36,814 bases of DNA from Alkaliflexus imshenetskii DSM 15055 (GTDB lineage Bacteria > Bacteroidota > Bacteroidia > Bacteroidales > Marinilabiliaceae). Below the pieces are notes generated by a model. It did no database searches, was not told the origin of the DNA, and saw only the letters and a program-made list of their open reading frames with translations. Within the stretch, counting starts at the first letter, position 1, and the number at the start of each line of letters is the position of its first letter. The stretch lies in assembly GCF_000517065.1 (NCBI RefSeq), contig NZ_KI912105.1:299482-336295 (forward strand). The letters are read 5' to 3'. Made by a program: the position numbers and the translations under genes. Below are positions 7,486-14,800 of the stretch, piece by piece.

Positions 7486-8590
7486 CAACTACTTTCCCCT
7501 CGTACTTATCGAAAAAATCCATCGGAATAGACCTTTGGCATTTGTAGCTTTGGTCTGACACATAAGAAAAAACTTCACCCAATTTTTCGCCTGGACTTAA
7601 AATAATTCCTTCAATTATTTCAGTTTTAGGATTAGTCAAAGCAATCAGGTATCTAATATCGAAAGTCGTGATATTTAATTCTTCATTAATAACTTCCTCC
7701 TTTTCAGGTGAGAATTTACCTAAATCAACCGTCTGGGTATCTTGAACTTTAACTTCTAGTAACTGATTGGGAATATCCGGAAAAGCTCCATAGAGTAAAT
7801 CAGAAATTGTTGGTTCGTAACCAAGTAGTTCCAATACTTTTCTTTCTAATGATTGACCTCTATTTTTTGTAGAATGCGCAGCAAGTTTATATCCTATTAA
7901 TTTTTCAGCAACCATTGTTTTAATTAATTCAATTGCCAAAACTTCATTTGACTTTGCTTCTTCAACCATGTTAACTTTGGGAGGTTCAAAATCGTGTCGG
8001 ATTAAATATGATAGCTTTTTTGAATCTTTGAAGAACATAATTTTACTTTCACTATCGTAAATATTTTTTCTGATTTTGGATGAGATTAATAGCTGATGTT
8101 TGATTGTAGGTTTGCCAAATTTCCCAAACTTTTTAACGATGTAATCTGGAGTTGCAATGATAACACATGATACTTTCATAGTTTCAACATCCACCTTAGT
8201 CATTACGAAACGTACATCGTTGCATTTTAAACTTTCTCCCGATTCATATTTTATCAGAAGTGTTATACTTGCTGGTATTCGATTCCAAACTTGAAGGTTG
8301 TAAGAAGAACCGCTTGTGACAATATATGTATCTATAAATTCACGAACTATTTTGGGGATTCCTTTCTTTTTGGGAGGAACAATTTCATAACCATCATCAA
8401 AAGCGGGCTCAGGGAAAGGATATTTTTCTAAAGTTTTTGCAATTAGTTTTCGATTATTGGAACCATCTGTCCGTGATTTCCCAGTTAGAATAAACTCTCG
8501 ACCAATCATTGATTTTAATCTCTTTTGTAATTCTTCCAAAGAAGTTAGTGCTACAGGAGATTTAGCAGGGATTTTAAATAAATTATTCAT
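7472..8590 (-). CDS. Type II restriction endonuclease (PD-(D/E)XK type)
   Basis: A 372-residue protein. Near the C-terminal third, FPDIPNQLLEVKVQDTQTVD (about residues 269-288) has the Asp ... Glu-x-Lys arrangement of a PD-(D/E)XK active site, with Asp at about 270 and Glu-Val-Lys at about 278-280. A helix with SLERKVLELLGYEP precedes it, as is common in restriction enzymes. The first 200 residues are not recognised and may hold DNA recognition. Its ATG overlaps the controller stop codon (ATGA, 8587-8590), so translation is coupled to the controller. The convergent neighbour is the methyltransferase. Together these make a C-R-M type II system. I cannot name a characterised homologue. Confidence 0.8.
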   Translation of the reverse strand: MNNLFKIPAKSPVALTSLEELQKRLKSMIGREFILTGKSRTDGSNNRKLIAKTLEKYPFPEPAFDDGYEIVPPKKKGIPKIVREFIDTYIVTSGSSYNLQVWNRIPASITLLIKYESGESLKCNDVRFVMTKVDVETMKVSCVIIATPDYIVKKFGKFGKPTIKHQLLISSKIRKNIYDSESKIMFFKDSKKLSYLIRHDFEPPKVNMVEEAKSNEVLAIELIKTMVAEKLIGYKLAAHSTKNRGQSLERKVLELLGYEPTISDLLYGAFPDIPNQLLEVKVQDTQTVDLGKFSPEKEEVINEELNITTFDIRYLIALTNPKTEIIEGIILSPGEKLGEVFSYVSDQSYKCQRSIPMDFFDKYEGKVVVNPD

Positions 8591-8826
8591 ATTTCCATTT
8601 CTAATAATTCTGAAATAGAAACATTGAGGGCTTTAGCTAATTTATTTAAGTTAATTATTGCGATATTCCGTTCTCCTCTTTCTACTGAACCAATATATGT
8701 TCTATCAAGATTACATTCAAACGAAAGCTTTTCTTGAGACAATCCAGCTTCAATCCTAAAGTGCCTAATTCGCTCACCAACTTTTTGCAATAACTCTTTA
8801 TCCTCAATCGTGTAAGATGTTTCCAT
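8587..8826 (-). CDS. Restriction-modification controller protein (XRE helix-turn-helix)
   Basis: A 79-residue protein that is almost entirely one XRE/Cro-type DNA-binding domain. VGERIRHFRIEAGLSQEKLS (residues 16-35) forms helices 1-2, and the recognition helix lies in CNLDRTYIGSVERGERNI (38-55). This SQE-L-...-R-YIG-..E.G pattern is characteristic of C proteins, which delay endonuclease expression when a system enters a new host. It is the first gene of the C-R operon and overlaps the endonuclease by 4 bases. Operator-like repeats upstream of this gene and of the methyltransferase support autoregulation, as inference. Confidence 0.85.
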   Translation of the reverse strand: METSYTIEDKELLQKVGERIRHFRIEAGLSQEKLSFECNLDRTYIGSVERGERNIAIINLNKLAKALNVSISELLEMEI

Positions 8827-8859
8827 TTCACATTAAATTTTGAACAAAGATTACGAAAA

Positions 8860-8870
8860 GATGATTATAA
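8860..8870. promoter_or_regulatory. Candidate controller-binding box upstream of the C-R operon
   Basis: GATGATTATAA shares 10 bases with the two TTGATGATTAT repeats at the methyltransferase promoter 3.1 kb away. It lies 34 bases upstream of the controller start, where an activator or autorepressor site would be expected. No perfect TAnnTTTG box precedes the gene, and the nearest is AATCTTTG on the minus strand. Confidence 0.45.
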
Positions 8871-8912
8871 TACCACGGACTATAAGTATCAATCAGATTG
8901 TGGAGTCGCAAA

Positions 8913-8976
8913 ATTGCACTCTTTTGCAAATTTTTGGTTTGCGCGTCAGCCTGAGCGATTTGCAAATGTGTGCAAT
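8913..8976. repeat. 19-bp inverted repeat upstream of the controller gene
   Basis: ATTGCACTCTTTTGCAAAT (8913-8931) pairs with ATTTGCAAATGTGTGCAAT (8958-8976) with 17 of 19 matches around a 26-base loop. It sits between the controller promoter region and the IS21 insertion point, within the restriction-modification cassette. Its sequence differs from the three attC sites, and no R' or R'' box was found at its edges. Confidence 0.6.
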
Positions 8977-9077
8977 GTGGGTTGGCTTTTCTTTTTGGGT
9001 ATTTCGGTCATATTTGTGCCAGGCATTTCGGTCAAAATGTGCCAGTCTGAGAGATGGTGCAATAGTACAAAAAAATG

Positions 9078-9815
9078 CTATTCGCTTGCTAAAATGCCCT
9101 TCCTTAATGAGGGTCCATTTAGGTCAATTCGATGAGAGGAGTTTACCAGTCGGTCGAGTATTGCATCCGCAATCGTTCCTTCCCCGATAATGTCGTACCA
9201 AACCGAGACAGGTATTTGTGAAGCCACAATCGTTGTTTTCTTACCGTGTCTGTCTTCTATTATATCCATTAGCGACTCTCGGTCCTGCTTATCAAAAGCT
9301 TGCAGCCCAAAATCATCTAATATGAGAACATCCGTTTTGGCTAATTTATTGATGTCATTCATATACGTCCCATCCATTCTTGATATCTTAAGTCGCTTAA
9401 ATAATCTGGATGTAATTGCATAAACCACCTTGTATTCCATCATACAAGCCTGATGGCCAAGAGCCTGAGCAAGGAAGCTCTTTCCAACCCCTGTTAGCCC
9501 GGTTATTATAACGTTTTCGTTTCTCTTGATAAAATCAAGCGAGGCCAGCCGTTGGAACATGTTTTTATCAAGCGTTCTGGTGGCACTGTAATCGATGTCT
9601 GCAAGTGTGGCATTTTGTCTGAACCCGGCATGTTTAATAAGTCTGTTGATTTTCTTATTCTGACGCTCCTCCCATTCATGATCGGTAAGTAAGGCCAGGT
9701 ATTCATCCGCAGTCAAAGTGTCTAACTGATTATTTTTGACGTGCTGTAAATGCAAGTTTGCCATAGCGTTGATTCGCATATGGCGAAGTTTTTCTACTGT
9801 TTGATTGTTGTTCAT
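9078..9815 (-). CDS. istB: IS21-family ATP-binding protein IstB
   Basis: A 245-residue AAA+ protein related to DnaC. The Walker A motif is GLTGVGKS (about residues 108-115) and Walker B is VLILDDFG (about 168-175), and the C-terminal part contains a sensor-type Arg region (DAILDRLVNSSHRIDL). IstB forms ATP-dependent assemblies that choose target DNA and stimulate the IstA transposase. It follows istA by 10 bases, so the two are one operon. The length is normal. Confidence 0.93.
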   Translation of the reverse strand: MNNNQTVEKLRHMRINAMANLHLQHVKNNQLDTLTADEYLALLTDHEWEERQNKKINRLIKHAGFRQNATLADIDYSATRTLDKNMFQRLASLDFIKRNENVIITGLTGVGKSFLAQALGHQACMMEYKVVYAITSRLFKRLKISRMDGTYMNDINKLAKTDVLILDDFGLQAFDKQDRESLMDIIEDRHGKKTTIVASQIPVSVWYDIIGEGTIADAILDRLVNSSHRIDLNGPSLRKGILASE

Positions 9816-9825
9816 GTTTATTGGT

Positions 9826-11373
9826 TTATTTATAGTTAGTTGCCCCTCTTAAATTGCTATGAGTGGGTATATGAGATGCTCTTTGATTATCCGGCTCCTC
9901 AACAAAAACGTCCCGTTTATTCTTAAGAATGTTTTTAAGTCGTCCATAGGAGTGTATGCCGACATCAAGAGCCAATTTACAAGCATTGTTGAGCCTTTCG
10001 ACACCATAGATCCGATGCAATTGGATTACGCCCATGGCTCTCTTGTAAATGACTTCCGGATAAGATTGATTATCAAACAAACTGGCTACAAAATCATGGA
10101 CGTTAACTCCATGCTTTAGTGCCTTGTTCTTAAAAAATTCAGGGCTCCACTCAAGATAGGCTTTGTGTGTGCTACACAAGTGGCTTTTATCGGTATTGTA
10201 CTCGCCTGGAGAAGGGTTTCTTTGGTGGTAAGCAATACGCTGTTGATTGTAAAAAACCTCAACACTCGATCCGGCATAATGGATTTGAGTTCTTTTACCG
10301 ATATAACGATAGGGAACGCTGTAGTAATTGTTGTCCGGAGAGAAATAAACATATCCGGTTTTTTGGACCTTAGCCCTGCGATATCCTTTTATCTCATATC
10401 GTGTTGAAGGAAGCGGCTTAAGGTGCTGCCTCTCTAATGTTTGGAAAAGCTCTCGCCTACTGCATGAGCGCCGTTGTAACAACATGTTATTATAGCCTAC
10501 AAGGTGTTTTTGGATCTCTTTATTAAGGTCATCCAGAGAAAAGAAGGTCATGTTGCGTATGGGGTAATAAATTCGTTGATAGGATAAGTTTACGGCATTT
10601 TCCACTAATGCTTTATCCTGCGGGGCGTATCCACGAGCCGGATTTACTACGCTGTTGTAATGACTCGCAAAATCTAAAAATGATCGATTGATACGAGGCT
10701 CGTATTTACTGGCTTTAGTAACTGCTGACTTTAGATTATCTGATACAATGGCCTGGGGAACGCCCCCAAAGTATGACAAGGCATTGGCAGTGCACTTTAT
10801 TAAGGATTCCATAGTTTGGTCAGGACAAGCCTCAACGTAAGTGTACTGACTGCAGGGCAAAATAGCCACAAACACCTCTACGGCCTGGATTTCCCCGGTA
10901 TACTTATCAACTATTGTAAGCTTCTTGCCGGCGAAGTCAATGTAGAGTTCATAACCGGGCTTGTGGGGAAGTTTCATCGAGCCCTTCTCTTTAGAGTACT
11001 TCCTTTGGTAGTGCTCGACAAATTGAGTGTAACTGTATGGCTCTTTAGCTGATGACTTATATTCAGAGTAATGATGCAGTAGCGTAAACCCAGGATGATT
11101 TGGTTCTGCATGCATATTAGTGAAGAACTGCATCAGTTCATCAAAGCGAGGATTCTTTATGGTGGTGTGGCCCGGGAATAGCTGGGCAAGCTCATAATTG
11201 GAAAGCTTTAGGAGTTCTTCTATGCCATGCTTGCACGCCTTAAACTGCCTTACATAACTGTTTATAGTGTTGCGATGAATGCCTAGAGTATCAGATATCC
11301 GACGATTACTTATGCCATCAATGTGCAACCGTAAAATTTGCTTTAGTTCCATAAGATCAAGAATGTGTGCCAT
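9826..11373 (-). CDS. istA: IS21-family DDE transposase IstA
   Basis: A 515-residue transposase from the ATG at 11373. An in-frame upstream start at 11427 would lie inside the terminal repeats and is less likely. An N-terminal helix-turn-helix (RLHIDGISNRRISDTLG region) precedes the rve integrase core, with Asp in ELYIDFAGKKL, Asp in QAIVSDNLKSAV and Glu in DKALVENAVNL forming the DDE triad. A C-terminal Mu-transposase-like domain follows, with YFSPDNNYYSVPYRYIG. The gene is intact. Confidence 0.93.
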   Translation of the reverse strand: MAHILDLMELKQILRLHIDGISNRRISDTLGIHRNTINSYVRQFKACKHGIEELLKLSNYELAQLFPGHTTIKNPRFDELMQFFTNMHAEPNHPGFTLLHHYSEYKSSAKEPYSYTQFVEHYQRKYSKEKGSMKLPHKPGYELYIDFAGKKLTIVDKYTGEIQAVEVFVAILPCSQYTYVEACPDQTMESLIKCTANALSYFGGVPQAIVSDNLKSAVTKASKYEPRINRSFLDFASHYNSVVNPARGYAPQDKALVENAVNLSYQRIYYPIRNMTFFSLDDLNKEIQKHLVGYNNMLLQRRSCSRRELFQTLERQHLKPLPSTRYEIKGYRRAKVQKTGYVYFSPDNNYYSVPYRYIGKRTQIHYAGSSVEVFYNQQRIAYHQRNPSPGEYNTDKSHLCSTHKAYLEWSPEFFKNKALKHGVNVHDFVASLFDNQSYPEVIYKRAMGVIQLHRIYGVERLNNACKLALDVGIHSYGRLKNILKNKRDVFVEEPDNQRASHIPTHSNLRGATNYK

Positions 11374-11692
11374 ATCGCTTTTTATGGCGATATAGAAAAT
11401 TAAACTTGATCTCTCAAACTGGCACAAATCAAACCGAAATCTTGAGCCTTAAGCGGCTCTCCAAAATGGCACAGTTCGAACCGAAATAATTGGCACAGTT
11501 CGAACCGAAACAGAAAGGGGCAATCCTGTTGCGACTTTTTCAAAACCTGGCCTTGGCTCGTGGCACATTTTGGCCGAAATTAGTGGCACATTTTGAACCG
11601 TTTTATCCATCTTTTTGAGGGGAGGAGAAAAAAACAAAATAAATTCTCGCATATTTGCACCTACTTATCTACGAGGCACTTTTTACACTTGC

Positions 11693-11823
11693 ATACAACG
11701 GTTAGTATATGAAAAGTAGGCGATTTCGAAGTACCAAACTTTCGGTTAAGCACAAAGTTTGAAACGAGCCAAAAACCTTGATGTTACTATTGTTTCGCCT
11801 ATTTTTTATATACATTGTTAGCC
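11693..11823 (-). other. attC-like recombination site C
   Basis: A 131-bp imperfect inverted repeat. On the minus strand it runs from R'' GGCTAAC (11817-11823), through TGTATATAAAAAATAGGCG, to CGCCTACTTTTCATATAC and R' GTTGTAT (11693-11699). It starts 8 bases after the stop codon of the Hsp90-ATPase/helicase gene, the usual place for an attC. Its R'' region (GGCTAACAAT) also resembles that of classical cassettes. R' opens the restriction-modification cassette. Confidence 0.82.
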
Positions 11824-14800
11824 GTTCGGTTTTCATTTCTTATGCTTTTCAAATTTACTCAAGTCTATCTTTCCGACTATTTTCAGTCCACCGTTTTGGT
11901 TTATATTATTGCGTTCTACTGACAAGTCATTTGTTTTATGTTCTTTTAAGTCTCTTAATTGTATGTCAATTGCTATGTCGTTGGCTTTGATGAAATATTT
12001 CATTTCAGAAAGACCAAAAACGTTTACGTTGTCGTGACCTGAAACGTAACTGTTGCTTTCGATATAGTTTCTGTCGTTGAACAATATATTTTCAATGTCA
12101 TTGGCATTTAAAATCTTTGTGTTACCAATGTTGTTTCTGTATGAATGTCCAATTTTGTTGATGAAATTATTATTTTGAATTGCTGAGTAAGGGTGCAAAA
12201 CAATCAAATAATCTTTTGCTCTGCTGATTGCAACATTGTAAATGTATTCTTTTGACAAAAGTGCTTTTTCGTGTCCTGAATAGAAATAGTTGTTTGGATT
12301 GCAGACAAAAAACACAATATCACATTCATCGCCTTGAAAACCGTGAACTGTGTCGGAAAACACTTTTACGTTTTCAGAAATACCGTAAGATGTTATCAAT
12401 TTATTCAGCAAAATTGCTTGTGCTTTGTATGGTGCAATTAGTCCGATTGTCCATTGTTCTTTTTCATTTATTTCGTCAAAATATCTGATAATTTCAGAAA
12501 CTAAAATTGCACAATAAGTATGATATGAACTGTAAAATAGCTTGTTTACTTTGTAAATAGAATTGTCTTGATTTAGCGGAATATCAACGAATGTTACGTT
12601 TGACGAAATCAAGTTTTTAAATTTTTCGGGCAATTGTTTGCTTTCTTTTCTGTTCGTTTCTCTGTCGTGTTTTAATAGACTTGAATAGGAAAGTTCGCTA
12701 AAAAGTTGCCCGATTTGTGGGATACTTCGGTATTGCGTATCAAGATTTTGGATTGTGTCAATTTCTCTAATTATCTGTTCTTCGGGATTAAAACTTTCAA
12801 GGTTCATCATTTTGTAAATGTTTTCGTCTTGAAAGTCAAAATTTTCCAACTCTTTTTCATCTATCTCAATAACAGGTGGAATTTGTTTCGGGTCGCCTGC
12901 AACGATGAAATTTGTGTTTGGATTTGTTTTGAATAAAGCCATTATAGCAAATGAGATGTAATGCAAACCCGTCATTGATGCTTCATCAAAAATTACATAG
13001 TCAAAGTTTCTATGTTTAAAAAGTTTGTATTCAAAATTCTCTCCGTCTTTTTCGCCATTGATTTCAAAGTAGGGCAAACGATGAATTGTTGAAGTAACAA
13101 CATTTATGTTGTGTAGTGATTTGTTGTCTAATGTGTCCACATAAATACCACTTTCCTCTAATTCAGGGTCTGTAGGACGACTTAAACGAACAGCGTAGAT
13201 GTTAGGATTGATGTCTTGTAATTTTTTACAAATTACGTCCGCTGCCTTGTTAGTTGGCGTAAGCACCAAAAATTTCGTATTTGGATTTTCAGCTAAAATG
13301 TTGTTTATATTATTACAAAGTGTTGTTGTTTTACCTGTTCCTGGTGGTCCATAAATGAAATTCAAAGAAGGTATTGCTTCTTGAATGGTTTCCCACTCGG
13401 CAATATAATTGTCGTTCGTAAACGCTTTGTATAATCTGTCAAGCAAGTCAATAACAGGTGTAAAGTTAATTTCAACTTTAAAAATGTTTGAAAATCGAGA
13501 AAGCGTATTGCCTGATAATGGTTCACGGCAATAAATCAACAAATCTTGCCCTTTTTTAGAAACACCCTCAACAGTTATATTTTCTCTATTGCCGTTTCCA
13601 AAAACAAGCGAAACTTTAAAATCGTCTGCATTTTCAATTTCAGGCGATATGTAGCTACTTGCACCACAAAGTAGAAAGTATTTATTATCGGCTTTGTATG
13701 GCTTAATTTCCTGAAACGAAATTGATTTTTGTTTCTGTGTGTCTTGCTTTTCTCCGTAAGTAGTAAGCAACTGCAAATACGCTTTAAACCAATCGTAAGA
13801 ATATTTTACGCTGTTGTTGATGTTTTCTGCTAAATCAACTCTGCTTTTTTTGATTTCAAGTTGCTTTTTTAAATCTTCAATTCCTTTTGCAAGTTCTTCA
13901 TCTTCGTCAAAGTCAGGTAACGTATTTGTTTTTTCTTTTTCAGATTTCGGTTTTGATACAGATTCTGAAAGATTTTCTAAACTTTCAATCGCACCTTCTA
14001 AATCTTCTGTTTCAACCTCTGTATTTGTTCCCGTCGTTTTTCGTTCTGCCTTGCGTTTTTCCTTTTCTCTTTTTTCTTCTAATGCTTTTCTTGCTTCTTC
14101 CGCTTCTTCTTCGCTTTCAAATTTAGAGGCAATTCTTTCGGTTTCGGTTAATATAACGGTTGGCTTGAAACCAAGTAAACGTTCTAATTCTGTATCTCTT
14201 TCGTAACCGTCAGCTAATTCATTTATGGTAATTTCGCTCGGGGTTACAAATTCGCCATTGTAAGATAAAAGCCATTTTGAATTTCGGAGACGAGTAAACT
14301 CAGAAGAATTAAAATATTCTTCTCTATGAGTACGGTAAAAATACTTGTGTGTGGCTTTGAATATTATATTTAAGTCACTGTATTTCAATAAGAATCCCCA
14401 TGAAATTTTTGACCTTTCAAAATCAATATTTTTGATAAGTTCTTTACTACCGTCAATGTATTTATCATATAGTTCGCTATTTCCTGTAGAATACGATAAA
14501 TTAAATTTACTTCTTTCTTCATACGCCTTTAGTTCTCTTTTGTAGATTATTGGAAGAACTCTCACACCTAATTTCAACAAAAAATCTTTCAGAATTTGTT
14601 GCTCTTTTTCTTCTGTGATAAAAGAGTAGTAGTCATCTAGGTCAACAAATTTAGTATCTGGCTTTGATTCGAAATACTTTACTAAATCTGTGGTTGGATA
14701 ATAGATTTCATTAGCTATTCCACGATAGGTTGTTTCATCTTCGTTTGTTTTGTAAGAAACAAACTCTTTATCTTCTATTAATGAAATAAACTCTTCTGGT

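Larger units (their letters stand above)
8996..11609 (-). mobile_element. IS21-family insertion sequence, complete, with target duplication
   Basis: 2614 bp with ends TGGGTATTTCGG (left) and, reverse-complemented, TGGATAAAACGG (right). The element is flanked by the 6-bp direct repeat TCTTTT (8990-8995 and 11610-11615). Each end carries multiple copies of a 20-bp-class repeat, such as ATTTCGGTCAAAATGTGCCA on the left and TGGCACATTTTGGCCGAAAT on the right; such multiple terminal repeats are an IS21-family hallmark. It contains istA and istB and looks functional. It landed between the restriction-modification operon and the cassette boundary, apparently without breaking a gene. Confidence 0.93.
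5348..11698 (-). mobile_element. Integron gene cassette carrying a restriction-modification system (interrupted by IS21)
   Basis: The cassette boundaries are set by GTTGTATGC (5466-5474, R'' of site B) and its perfect 9-bp reverse complement GCATACAAC (11691-11699, R' of site C), as expected for a cassette's own attC halves. Without the IS21 element and one copy of its target duplication, the cassette is about 3.7 kb. It holds controller, endonuclease and methyltransferase genes. The methyltransferase points against the array direction and has its own promoter, so it need not rely on an array promoter. Confidence 0.75.

Noticed and set aside
8840..9190. Plus-strand frame across the IS21 left end
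   Set aside because: It spans the terminal repeats and the antisense of istB.
8996..11609. CRISPR-like array, because short repeats recur at both IS21 ends
   Set aside because: The repeats are few, unevenly spaced and inverted between ends, as in IS21 termini.
13814..14206. Plus-strand 130-residue open frame, very rich in Ser and Phe
   Set aside because: It is the complement of the Glu/Lys-rich coiled-coil part of the helicase gene, and its composition is an artefact of that.
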